Positions 15,671 to 23,154 of a stretch of DNA of 40,191 nt are shown here, piece by piece; position 1 is the first letter of the stretch, and each line of letters starts with the position of its first letter. The notes below the pieces were generated by a model, which was given only the letters and a program-made list of their open reading frames with translations, did no database searches and had not been told where the DNA came from. Made by a program: the position numbers and the translations under genes. This DNA is from H17-190 sp034435615. GTDB lineage: Bacteria; Chloroflexota; Dehalococcoidia; SM23-28-2; HRBIN24. The DNA is taken from assembly GCA_034435615.1 (NCBI GenBank), contig DAOTWZ010000051.1:1-40191 (forward strand), read 5' to 3'.

Positions 15671-17952
15671 GAGGAGCGCTGACGGTACTGACCCTGCTGG
15701 CTCTGGCCCTCCTGCTGTCCTTCCCGGGGGAGGCGCAGGCCCATGCCCTGCTCGTCCGCTCCGACCCGCCATCGGGGGCGCGGCTGCCAGGGCCGCCGGA
15801 GCGCATCGCTGCCACCTTCAGCGAGCCCCTGGACCCCCGCCTTTCCTACCTGCGCGTTCTGGATGCCCAGGGGCAGCGGGTGGACAACGACGACTCGGCC
15901 GTGGCCGCTGGGGACCAGCGCCAGATGACGGTGACGGTGCGGCAGGGGCTCCCGCCCGGCCATTATCTGGTGGTGTGGCAGACCCTCTCCACCGTGGACG
16001 GCCATACCCTCAAGGGCTCTTTCCCCTTCACCGTCCTGAACCCGGATGGGAGCGAGCCCCCAGGCGCGCCGGCGGAGGCCTCCGTCATCAGCGGCGGCGG
16101 CGAGCCGACGCCGGACGGCGTGGCGGGCCGCTGGCTGACTTTCCTGGGCATCGTCCTGGCGGTGGGAGGCGTCGTTTACCGGATTGCAGTGGGCCCGGCC
16201 ACGGAGCGCCACGGGGGGACGGCTGCCGCCGTTGCCGCCCGGAGGCATCTGGCCCGCACGGTGCTGCTGGCGTTGCTGCTGCTGGCCCTGGGAAGCGGGC
16301 TGGAGCTATTGGCCTCGGCCCGGCAGGCCGGCTCCTGGGAGGGGGCGCTGGGCACCATGTGGGGGGAGCGCTGGCTGCTGCGTCAGGGGGCATGGGCTCT
16401 CCTGGCCATCGGCCTTCTGATGGCGCTGGCGCCGGCGGGGCAGTCCCGACCATGGGGGCGCTCCCTGGGGCTGGGGCTGGCGCTGGTCAGCGGCCTCGGC
16501 TACCTGCTGCTGATCTCCCTGAGCGGCCACGCTGCCGCCGCCCTGGGCTCCTTCTGGGCCGTGGCATCAGACTTCGTCCACCTGCTGGGGGCCGCCGTGT
16601 GGCTGGGGATGCTGGCCCAGGCGGGGCTGATGCTGCGGTGGTCGGGCCGACACCTGGCAGGCCCGGAGAGGACGCGCCTCACCGCCGAGCAGTTGCAGCG
16701 CTTCTCGGCCGTGGCCGCTGGTTCGCTCCTCCTGTTGCTAGGGGCCGGCGTCTTCAACGCCTTCGTCCACGTGTCTTTGCCGGAGGGGCTGGTAGACTCC
16801 CCCTACGGCCGCACCCTGGTGGCCAAGCTGGCCCTGGTAGCGGCCCTCCTGGCGGTGACGCTGGTCAACGCCCTTCTCCTGCGCCCCCTGCTGCTGAGGT
16901 GGGACTTCTCCCGCTGGGAGGCCGTGCACCGCTGGCTGGTCAGGCTGGTGGCGGTGGAGGGCGGCCTGGCGCTGGCGGTGCTGGCGGCCACCGCTGTCCT
17001 GGTCTACTACCCGCCGGCCCGCCAGCTCCGGCAGGCTGAGGAGGCGTCGCAGCCGGTGGCCGAGACCGCCGTCGGCTTCGAGGCGCGGGCACCCGCCGGC
17101 GACATGACGGTGAACCTGAGCATCGCCCCCAACGCTGTGGGTACCAATGCCTACCTGGTCACCCTGCTGCCGGCGCCAGGGCAGCCTCTGCCGGAGGTGC
17201 TGCGAGTCCGCCTCCGCTTCACGCCGCCAGACCCCTCGCTGGGGCCATCGGAGGCGGTGGCGGAGCCGGCCGGGCCCAGCACCTACCGGGCCGTGGGCCC
17301 CTTCTTCGCTGTCCCTGGCGAGTGGGAGGTGATAGTGGACATCCGGCGGCGCGGCCTGGAGGACGTGGCAGCCACCTTCCAGGTGCCCGTGGCCGGCACC
17401 CCGGGGGCCGCCGCCGGCTCCCCCTTCGATTTCCCCCTCACGGCAGGGGACTGGGCAGCGGTGGCCGCCGCGGGGGTGCTGACGCTGGGACTGCTGCTGT
17501 GGGCCGGAGTCAGCCAGTGGCCCGGCCTGCCCTCCGGCGGCGCTCGCGCCGTGCGCGGCCTCCGCATCGCCACCACCATGGTAGGCGTCTTCCTGGTGGC
17601 AGCCGCCACCCTGGGCTATCTGGAACTGACGCCGGGGGCCGCTGGCAACCCCATCGCTCCCAGCGCCCAGTCTATCAGCCGCGGCCGGGCGCTCTACCTC
17701 CAGAACTGCGCCGTCTGCCACGGAGAGAGCGGCCGGGGCGATGGACCGGCCGCCGCCACCCTGCCGGTGCGCCCCGCCGACCTCACAGCCCACGTCCCCT
17801 TCCATTCCGACGAGTTCTTCTTCTACGTCATCACTAACGGGTTTGGCCAGGTGATGCCCGCCTTCGGAGGCACCCTGAGCGAGGAAGACCGCTGGCACAT
17901 CATCAACTACCTGAGGAGCCAGTTCGGCCAGCCGCCGACACCACAGGGATGA
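15667..17952 (+). CDS. CopC-CopD-cytochrome c fusion protein
   Basis: A 761-residue multidomain protein. A signal peptide ends in AQA so that His26 becomes the mature N-terminus. A CopC domain follows (26-130) with the second copper motif DGH (Asp111, His113). A polytopic CopD-type membrane domain covers about 150-460. A beta-sandwich resembling YtkA/FixH domains lies at about 480-580, then another membrane helix. Last comes a class I cytochrome c domain with heme motif CAVCH (681-685) and a likely axial Met730 in VMPAFGG. The usual CopC copper site looks intact. The likely role is copper capture outside the cell and transfer into or across the membrane, with a heme domain that could take part in redox cycling of copper or deliver electrons. 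The ATG overlaps the previous stop and GGAGG is just upstream. Confidence 0.9.
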   Translation: MRGALTVLTLLALALLLSFPGEAQAHALLVRSDPPSGARLPGPPERIAATFSEPLDPRLSYLRVLDAQGQRVDNDDSAVAAGDQRQMTVTVRQGLPPGHYLVVWQTLSTVDGHTLKGSFPFTVLNPDGSEPPGAPAEASVISGGGEPTPDGVAGRWLTFLGIVLAVGGVVYRIAVGPATERHGGTAAAVAARRHLARTVLLALLLLALGSGLELLASARQAGSWEGALGTMWGERWLLRQGAWALLAIGLLMALAPAGQSRPWGRSLGLGLALVSGLGYLLLISLSGHAAAALGSFWAVASDFVHLLGAAVWLGMLAQAGLMLRWSGRHLAGPERTRLTAEQLQRFSAVAAGSLLLLLGAGVFNAFVHVSLPEGLVDSPYGRTLVAKLALVAALLAVTLVNALLLRPLLLRWDFSRWEAVHRWLVRLVAVEGGLALAVLAATAVLVYYPPARQLRQAEEASQPVAETAVGFEARAPAGDMTVNLSIAPNAVGTNAYLVTLLPAPGQPLPEVLRVRLRFTPPDPSLGPSEAVAEPAGPSTYRAVGPFFAVPGEWEVIVDIRRRGLEDVAATFQVPVAGTPGAAAGSPFDFPLTAGDWAAVAAAGVLTLGLLLWAGVSQWPGLPSGGARAVRGLRIATTMVGVFLVAAATLGYLELTPGAAGNPIAPSAQSISRGRALYLQNCAVCHGESGRGDGPAAATLPVRPADLTAHVPFHSDEFFFYVITNGFGQVMPAFGGTLSEEDRWHIINYLRSQFGQPPTPQG

Positions 17953-18428
17953 GGAGGGCCATGAAGGCTGAGCATGGACGCCTGCGCATCGGTGACGTCA
18001 TCTGGGGCAGCGTGCTGGGGCTCATCGGCATCAGCATCGCTCTTTTGGTGGTGCTGCTCATCAGGGGCGGCCCGGCAGGGCAGAGCGATCCCTGCGCCAG
18101 CACTCTGGCCCCCCTGGGGACCGTGACGGTGGACCAGGCGGAGATGGAGTTCGCCATCGCCGGGCTGGAGAGGACGTCTCAGATGGCGATGGCAGGGAAC
18201 GTCCAGGGGGCGGAGCAGGCCTTCTTCGGCCGGGTGCACAACCTGACCCACAACCTGGACACGGTGTTGCGCCCCCGGGACGAGGCGCTGGGCCGCCAGC
18301 TCTGCCAAGCCACGCTGGCCCTGGAGACGGAGTTCTCGGGCGCTCGGAGGCCGCAGGAGATAGCGCGGCTCTCCCAGGAGCTGGCCCGGATCATCCGCCA
18401 GGCGATGCCCCTGGTCCCTTCGGGATAA
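17949..18428 (+). CDS. Membrane-anchored helical protein with an HxxxH motif
   Basis: A 159-residue protein of unrecognised family. It has one N-terminal membrane helix (about 17-38) and an outward-facing helical domain containing Cys49, the pair His97/His101 (HNLTH) and Cys119. The region around HNLTH resembles HDLQH of the lipoprotein at 13617-14075. The start may be ATG 17949, which overlaps the stop of the fusion gene, or ATG 17961, which has GAGGAGGG but only three bases away. It is the last gene of the copper run, and the convergent regulator gene begins 83 bases later. A sensor or buffer role for a metal is possible but unproven. Confidence 0.7.
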   Translation: MRRAMKAEHGRLRIGDVIWGSVLGLIGISIALLVVLLIRGGPAGQSDPCASTLAPLGTVTVDQAEMEFAIAGLERTSQMAMAGNVQGAEQAFFGRVHNLTHNLDTVLRPRDEALGRQLCQATLALETEFSGARRPQEIARLSQELARIIRQAMPLVPSG

Positions 18429-18511
18429 GAGCACGACCTCGCAGTCCCCGGGGAGGGGAGACGTCCCGGCGGCACCCGGCCAGGAGTGGCGCCCGCTCCC
18501 GGCGGTCTGGC

Positions 18512-19225
18512 TCAGGAATCGTTGGCCGCCCGCATGGCGGCCCGGGCCGCTACCCCTGGCATCCCCACGAAGCGATAGCCATGCCTGGGGCACGTCTGGA
18601 TGCACCAGTCGAGCCCGCCGGCCTGTCTCAGCTTGCGCCTCAGGTTGCGGATGTGGGCCCGCACCGTCTCGGTAGAGCCGGCGGCAGCGGGGACTCCCCA
18701 TACCTCCTCTAGCAGGGTGGAGGCCGGCACCGGCGAGCCCTCCTGCTCCATGAGGCGACGCAGGAGCTGATATTCCAGGGGCGTCAGCGGCACGTGCAGG
18801 TTACCGTAACGCAGCGAGCGAGTGGTATGGCTTAGGTGGAACGGCCCCGACCGACGCCGGATTGCGCCAGCCTCCACCCTGGTCAGGACCGCCTCCTCCA
18901 GGAGGGAGAGATCGACCGGCCTGGCGAAGGAGAGAACGAGGGCGCCGTCCAGCCCGGCCAGCCGGGCGATGACGGCCTCCCCCGCGTCTCTTGCATCGGG
19001 CAGGACGATTGCCACCGGCGGGTAGGAGTCGACGACCCCTCGCGGCAGGTCGCCGTTCAGGCTCTCGCCGTCGAGGAGGAGGAAATCCACACTCACCGAG
19101 CGGAGGGCCTGCTGCAGCTCGCAGCCGGAGCGGCACACCAGCACGGTATGGCCCTTGCCGGTGAACCGTTGTCCCACAGCCGCGGTGAGGAACGGGTCGT
19201 CCGAGAGCAGAGCTAGGACAGCCAC
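18512..19225 (-). CDS. OmpR-type winged-helix response regulator with an atypical receiver
   Basis: A 237-residue regulator. The C-terminal domain (about 130-220) is a clear OmpR/PhoB winged helix (LTPLEYQLLRRLMEQ, VRAHIRNLRRKLRQ, HGYRFVG). The N-terminal domain has the receiver length and keeps the acidic pair (SDDPF) and the aspartate position (LLLDGE). It lacks two switch residues: the conserved Thr/Ser segment reads AIVLPDA, and the conserved Lys-Pro reads ARPVD. It may therefore act without classical phosphorylation. The start codon is GTG, with GGGGGG about 8 bases before it. It is transcribed away from the com-like locus and shares its 338-base upstream region, which makes it a candidate regulator of that locus. 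No partner kinase is adjacent. Confidence 0.85.
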   Translation of the reverse strand: MAVLALLSDDPFLTAAVGQRFTGKGHTVLVCRSGCELQQALRSVSVDFLLLDGESLNGDLPRGVVDSYPPVAIVLPDARDAGEAVIARLAGLDGALVLSFARPVDLSLLEEAVLTRVEAGAIRRRSGPFHLSHTTRSLRYGNLHVPLTPLEYQLLRRLMEQEGSPVPASTLLEEVWGVPAAAGSTETVRAHIRNLRRKLRQAGGLDWCIQTCPRHGYRFVGMPGVAARAAMRAANDS

Positions 19226-19410
19226 CTTCGGTCCCCCCTTAGCGGTCTTGCCTCCGGGCCACCCCTCACTTCTGTCCCTCCCTACATAGAGACGCCTCGG
19301 GAGGTATGCGTGACACAGTTCCTAGTATCCGATATTGGAATCTGAGGGCATCCGTGATAACCCTGGCCCTTCACGGCAAAGGGACGACCACCATCGCCCG
19401 CGCATCTTCG

Positions 19411-19441
19411 GGGAAAACCCTGAGTTATAGAGGGAAAACCC
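19411..19441 (+). repeat. Tandem GGGAAAACCC sites, 21 bp apart
   Basis: GGGAAAACCC occurs at 19411-19420 and again at 19432-19441. Each copy has GGG/CCC arms around AAAA, and the start-to-start distance of 21 bp is two helical turns, so both would face the same side of DNA. They lie about 120-150 bases before the peptide start codon and look like a regulator's operator pair. Confidence 0.55.
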
Positions 19442-19442
19442 C

Positions 19443-19469
19443 TTTCACAATTTTCATGATTTTCACGGA
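19443..19469 (+). repeat. Three 9-bp TTTCA iterons
   Basis: TTTCACAAT, TTTCATGAT and TTTCACGGA follow one another without gaps at 19443, 19452 and 19461, directly after the GGGAAAACCC pair. The reverse strand reads as repeated TGAAA. This may be another protein-binding array or part of the promoter. Confidence 0.5.
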
Positions 19470-19563
19470 TGTAGCCGGGTCCCTGGTGTCCGAAGCTTGG
19501 GGTGAGGGCGAGCGCCCCAGGGCAGTCTTCTGTCCGGGGGAAAGTAGCCAAAGGAGGTATAGT

Positions 19564-19776
19564 ATGTACGAGAAGCTGGCCAGCTTGGTCGAGCAGATAG
19601 CGGTGGACGAGGGGCTGCGGGCCCGCCTGGTAGAGGGTGGCACTCTGCAGGGCCTCCGCCTGGGCGACGTCGAGGCGGCGGCCTTCGGCGAGTGGCTGTC
19701 GGAGATCGTCAAGGCCGGGCGTCTCTCCGCCCCCAGCGCCGACGAGCTGACCCCATTCCTGGGCTCTTGGATATAG
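19564..19776 (+). CDS. comX: ComX-like isoprenylated pheromone precursor
   Basis: A 70-residue peptide with the strongest ribosome-binding site of the window (AAGGAGGT, 5 bases before ATG). Its N-terminal part follows the pattern of Bacillus ComX precursors. The core DEGLRARLVEGGTLQG (15-30) can be laid over the ComX core (an acidic/Leu helix, then a Gly-turn with LIG), followed by a second helix with an aromatic residue (FGEW). The C-terminal part is a Ser/Ala/Pro linker ending in ELTPFLGSWI. Trp69, second from the end, would be the residue modified by an isoprenyl group, as the near-terminal Trp of ComX is. The next gene encodes an isoprenyl-synthase-fold enzyme. The main alternative is a Nif11-type leader peptide, but no modification enzymes of that class are nearby. 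The mature peptide boundary cannot be read. Confidence 0.7.
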   Translation: MYEKLASLVEQIAVDEGLRARLVEGGTLQGLRLGDVEAAAFGEWLSEIVKAGRLSAPSADELTPFLGSWI

Positions 19777-19810
19777 AGGCTGGCCCAACCGGCACTCTAT
19801 CGCTTTTGTA

Positions 19811-20737
19811 ATGACATATAGCCCTGTCTGTCGGCAGCAGGCCCAGGCAGCGGCGAGGCGACATATCCTGTCTGCCTTGTCGGAGAGCCTGGGAGAGGGC
19901 CCTCTGGCCCGAAGGATCTGCGCCCTGTTGAGCGGACGGGGGGGCGTCCTCAGCGATCAACCGAAGCTGCACTGGGCGATGCTCGCCCTCGCCTCGTGCG
20001 CCTCGGCCTCGGGCGGGGACTGGCAGCCAGCCGTCCCCCTGGCCGCCTCGGCCGAGTGCCTGGCCCGGGCCATGGACGTCATCGACGACCTGGAGGAGGA
20101 CGATGCTGCCCTGTGGCCGGGCTTCCCGAACCGGGAGGCGCTGCTGAACGCCGCCATCGCTCTCCTCACCTTCAGCTTCGTCTGTCTCAAGGACGACCGC
20201 TCCGGGTTCGCCAAGACGGCAGACCACCTGTCGCTCGCCCTGCTGAGGGCCGGAGGAGGCCAGCAGACGGAGGTAGAGGCGGGACAGGAGCTGGACCTGA
20301 GGGGGGCGGTGGGCGTGGCCCGCCAGAAGTCGGGGGGCTTCACCGCTGCCATCTGTTCCGCCGGGGCGAGGCTGGGCGGCGCCGACGACCGCCTGGCCAG
20401 GCTCTACTACGTCTATGGCTTCCACGTGGGGATGATGTGCCAGTTGATCGATGACGTGGTAGACTTCCCGGAGGACCTGGCCCGCGGGCGCTCCAGCGTG
20501 CCCGTCGCCTATTACCGGGAGCGGGCGCGGCTTCACGCGTCCGTAACCGGGGCAGGGACTGGACCGTCCGGTAAAATGGCAGACGAGACGTGGCGAGAGG
20601 CGGCAAGAAGCTACGCCTGGCTTCTAGCTCTGGTACACCGACGTCGGGCGTTGCGGGCGCTGCGGTGGATAGAGCGCCACCGGCCCGCGGCCGCCTACCT
20701 CAGCGGCTGCCTCTCTCTGGACAAGCGCCCCGCCTGA
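19811..20737 (+). CDS. comQ: ComQ-like peptide isoprenyltransferase (polyprenyl synthase fold)
   Basis: A 308-residue all-helical protein with the two aspartate-rich motifs of isoprenyl synthases in a ComQ-like form. The first is VIDDLEEDD (Asp92, Asp93, Asp97, Asp98); the second is QLIDDVVDFPED (Asp214, Asp215, Asp218), followed by RGRSSVP where ComQ has a basic-Leu-Pro segment. ComQ uses farnesyl or geranyl diphosphate to alkylate the ComX tryptophan. The chain length and the spacing of about 120 residues between motifs fit ComQ (about 300 residues). An ordinary short-chain prenyl synthase would have a stricter DDxxD and no peptide gene 34 bases upstream. The ATG at 19811 has no clear Shine-Dalgarno. 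The frame ends exactly where the base composition drops. Confidence 0.75.
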   Translation: MTYSPVCRQQAQAAARRHILSALSESLGEGPLARRICALLSGRGGVLSDQPKLHWAMLALASCASASGGDWQPAVPLAASAECLARAMDVIDDLEEDDAALWPGFPNREALLNAAIALLTFSFVCLKDDRSGFAKTADHLSLALLRAGGGQQTEVEAGQELDLRGAVGVARQKSGGFTAAICSAGARLGGADDRLARLYYVYGFHVGMMCQLIDDVVDFPEDLARGRSSVPVAYYRERARLHASVTGAGTGPSGKMADETWREAARSYAWLLALVHRRRALRALRWIERHRPAAAYLSGCLSLDKRPA

Positions 20738-23154
20738 TCAGGTCGCTTATTGTTTGTTTCGCTGCTGACCGACGCTTCAGGATATCTGTTGCTGTTCTGG
20801 CTGTCGCGTCGTTCCTGATCGCCTTAGCTGCAACTCTTTGGGTCGTTTCTCTTGATCCACATCTAGACATAAGACTAGGCAGAAACCCTAACGGTGATGT
20901 CATACTGACTAAGGTGGTACCTGGTTCCCTGGGGTGGGACATAGGACTCAGACCAGGGATGAGAGTGCTGTCCCTCAATGGTGGCCCCCCAGCAGTTCCG
21001 GAAGGACCCGTTGATAGAGTCATCGTAGAGGCACCTGACACGGGCAAGGTCATAATCGCTGACGCAAGAATCCTTGCCTGCTGTAATGGCCCTGATTCTG
21101 TGACGCCGTTCGCTGTAACCGCTGCTCTTTTTCTCGCTGTAGGAGTCGCTGCCTATTTGTCGAGTACCCTCATCCTCACTGCGACTTTGTTCTTATGCTT
21201 CTGCCTATTCACCGCTCTGACGCTCGTCCTTGGACCGGGTGGCGGCAACGGTTTCCTTTGGATGAAGATAGCCACTTTCCAGACAGGCCTCCTCCTTGTC
21301 GGGACTCTCGTCTCTCTCCTGCTCAACTTCCCTGCGCGTCTGCCCATGCCCGGGACAGGCGGACGTATGAACATACCAGTGACCTTGGGGTTAGTCTTTG
21401 TAGCTCCCACCACCATTGCGCAGCCTTTCACCTTCTGGCTGGCCCCTGATGCATATGCAGGGATAGTCCGCCCCCTGTGGTACTACCAGGTCGCCGCTCT
21501 TCTCTCCTTCAGTGGCCTGGCGATGCTGAGGCACTGGCTAGCTGCCCCCACCGAACTGGCGCGGGAGCAGACCCGCATTATCGCTCTAGGAACTGTGTCG
21601 GCGATAGCACCGTTGACTCTGCTCACCCTGCTTCCTCAGGGCCTGTTGGGAGACACCATAGTCCATCCCTCCGTCACCGTGCCTTTGCTGTCGCTCATGC
21701 CGATCTCCTTCGCCGTGGCCTTCATGCGCTATCAGGTGATGGGGATCAGGCGCCTGGTCCACCGCAGCGCCATCTACGCCCTCTCCTGGGCAGCGGTGCT
21801 GGGGGTCATCGGCCTCTCTATCCATCTGGTGGACCGCCTGACCGGCCTGGCCCAGTGGGGCGCTGCCGGCGTGGTCGCCATCGTCCTCGGCGTGGCTGCG
21901 GGGGTGGTCGTCTTCCCCCACCTGGAGCGAGTGGCCAAGCAACTGGTGGACCGTCTCCTCTACCAGGACTTCTACGATTACGAGGAGGCGATGCAACGCC
22001 TCCTCCGCGAGGTTGCACAGTGCCACCCTCTGCGGGAGCTGGGCGCCACCATCACCGGCCGGCTGCGCCATCTGCTGAACCTGGACTACGCGGCCTTCCT
22101 CGTCTTCGTCGAAACGTCGGCCCTGGAGGCAGTGGCCGTCTCCTACCGTCATGACGCGCCGGGGCCGCAGCCCCTGCCGGAGATCTGGTCAGCCCTGGTA
22201 TCGCTGCCGGAGGCCGGGCCGGGGCCGCAGGTGCTGCGGCGGGAGGGGACGGAGCCCGCCCTGGCGGTGCCCCTCCTGGCCACCGGGCGGGTCCTGGGGT
22301 GGCTCCTCCTCGGCCCAAAGCCCACGGGCGAGCTGCCACCGGCCAGCGACCAGCACTTCCTGCAGGCGGTGGCCACCGCCGTCGCCCCGACCGTGGAGAA
22401 CCTCCTCCTTCTGGACGAGCTGGCCGAGAAGGTAGCCGCCCTGGAGGAGACCACCTCCCTCCTGGAGCGCAGCCGTGAAGAGCTCCGCCTCCTGAACCAG
22501 CGGCTGGTGGAGGCCCAGGAGCAGGAGAGGACGCGCCTGGCTCACGACCTGCACGACGGCCCCCTGCAGAGGGTCCTCATGCTCATCCGCGAGTGCGATA
22601 CCGCCGGCCAGGGCGAGGGCTTCCGCCAGCGCCTCAAGCAGCTCGCCGCTGAGCTGCGCAGCGTCAGCACGCGGCTGCGCCCCCCTATGCTGGACGACCT
22701 GGGCCTGGGCCCCGCCCTGGAGTGGCTGGCCGGCGAGGTCTCAGCCCTCTCCGGCGGTGGCACCAGGATAAGCGTCCGTATCCCGGACGAGGAGATACGC
22801 CTGGCCCCCGAGGCAGAGACCGCCCTCTTCCGCATCGCCCAGGAGGCGCTGAACAACGCCCTGAAGCACGCGCAGGCCCAGAACATCCAGCTGTCTCTCG
22901 CTCAGGAAGGGGAGGAGGTGGTCCTCAAGGTGGAGGACAATGGCCGGGGGTTCGACCCTCAACGGGTGTCGTCACAGCTCACCGATCCTCACCTGGGGCT
23001 GCTGGGCATGAAGGAGAGGGCGCGCGCCGTGGGCGCTGAGCTCACCATCGTGTCCCGGCCCGGGGAGGGGACTACCGTGCGCGTGGCGCTGCCTGCTCCG
23101 CACCGATCAACCACCGAAACGGAGGGGAGCCTTAGCGATGCCAAGAGGGGCTGA
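20590..23154 (+). CDS. comP: ComP-like sensor histidine kinase (PDZ, polytopic membrane domain, HisKA_3)
   Basis: Numbered from GTG 20590 (854 residues): one membrane helix at 65-86; an outward PDZ-like domain at about 93-155 (VVPGSLGWDIGLRPGMRVLS); six or more membrane helices at about 175-420; a GAF-like domain at about 470-620; a HisKA_3 motif LAHDLHDGPLQ with His655 the likely phosphorylation site; and HATPase_c with the N box EALNNALKHA (751-760) and DNGRGF. This order, with an outside PDZ-like domain before a multi-helix membrane region, is that of Bacillus ComP (769 residues). The GTG lies 148 bases inside comQ and has no ribosome-binding site. The true start may be a non-canonical codon at the comQ stop (CTG 20734 or ATT 20749, about 801 residues). 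The sensor half has much lower GC than its surroundings. It overlaps the next gene by 17 bases. Confidence 0.88.
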   Translation: MARGGKKLRLASSSGTPTSGVAGAAVDRAPPARGRLPQRLPLSGQAPRLIRSLIVCFAADRRFRISVAVLAVASFLIALAATLWVVSLDPHLDIRLGRNPNGDVILTKVVPGSLGWDIGLRPGMRVLSLNGGPPAVPEGPVDRVIVEAPDTGKVIIADARILACCNGPDSVTPFAVTAALFLAVGVAAYLSSTLILTATLFLCFCLFTALTLVLGPGGGNGFLWMKIATFQTGLLLVGTLVSLLLNFPARLPMPGTGGRMNIPVTLGLVFVAPTTIAQPFTFWLAPDAYAGIVRPLWYYQVAALLSFSGLAMLRHWLAAPTELAREQTRIIALGTVSAIAPLTLLTLLPQGLLGDTIVHPSVTVPLLSLMPISFAVAFMRYQVMGIRRLVHRSAIYALSWAAVLGVIGLSIHLVDRLTGLAQWGAAGVVAIVLGVAAGVVVFPHLERVAKQLVDRLLYQDFYDYEEAMQRLLREVAQCHPLRELGATITGRLRHLLNLDYAAFLVFVETSALEAVAVSYRHDAPGPQPLPEIWSALVSLPEAGPGPQVLRREGTEPALAVPLLATGRVLGWLLLGPKPTGELPPASDQHFLQAVATAVAPTVENLLLLDELAEKVAALEETTSLLERSREELRLLNQRLVEAQEQERTRLAHDLHDGPLQRVLMLIRECDTAGQGEGFRQRLKQLAAELRSVSTRLRPPMLDDLGLGPALEWLAGEVSALSGGGTRISVRIPDEEIRLAPEAETALFRIAQEALNNALKHAQAQNIQLSLAQEGEEVVLKVEDNGRGFDPQRVSSQLTDPHLGLLGMKERARAVGAELTIVSRPGEGTTVRVALPAPHRSTTETEGSLSDAKRG

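Larger units (their letters stand above)
19226..19563. promoter_or_regulatory. Divergent control region between the OmpR-type regulator and the com-like locus
   Basis: This 338-base gap has no convincing gene. An open frame runs through it into the peptide gene from 19306, but it has no ribosome-binding site and unnatural composition. It contains an imperfect dyad TCCGATATTGGA (19328-19339), two copies of GGGAAAACCC 21 bases apart, three TTTCA repeats 9 bases apart, and an inverted repeat CCCTGG/CCAGGG (19481-19522) in the likely leader. No good -35/-10 pair for the peptide gene is visible; weak -10-like bases are CACAAT (19446-19451) and CATGAT (19455-19460), consistent with an activator-dependent promoter. 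Confidence 0.55.

Noticed and set aside
19306..19563. N-terminal extension of the ComX-like peptide from ATG 19306
   Set aside because: ATG 19564 has a near-perfect Shine-Dalgarno; the upstream part contains the repeat arrays, has no ribosome-binding site and does not resemble a peptide precursor.
19564..19776. Nif11-type RiPP leader peptide
   Set aside because: The helical pattern with Asp-x-x-Leu is somewhat similar, but there is no Gly-Gly cleavage site, no Cys-rich core, and no lanthipeptide, cyclodehydratase or radical-SAM enzyme nearby. The neighbouring ComQ-like, ComP-like and ComA-like genes fit ComX better.
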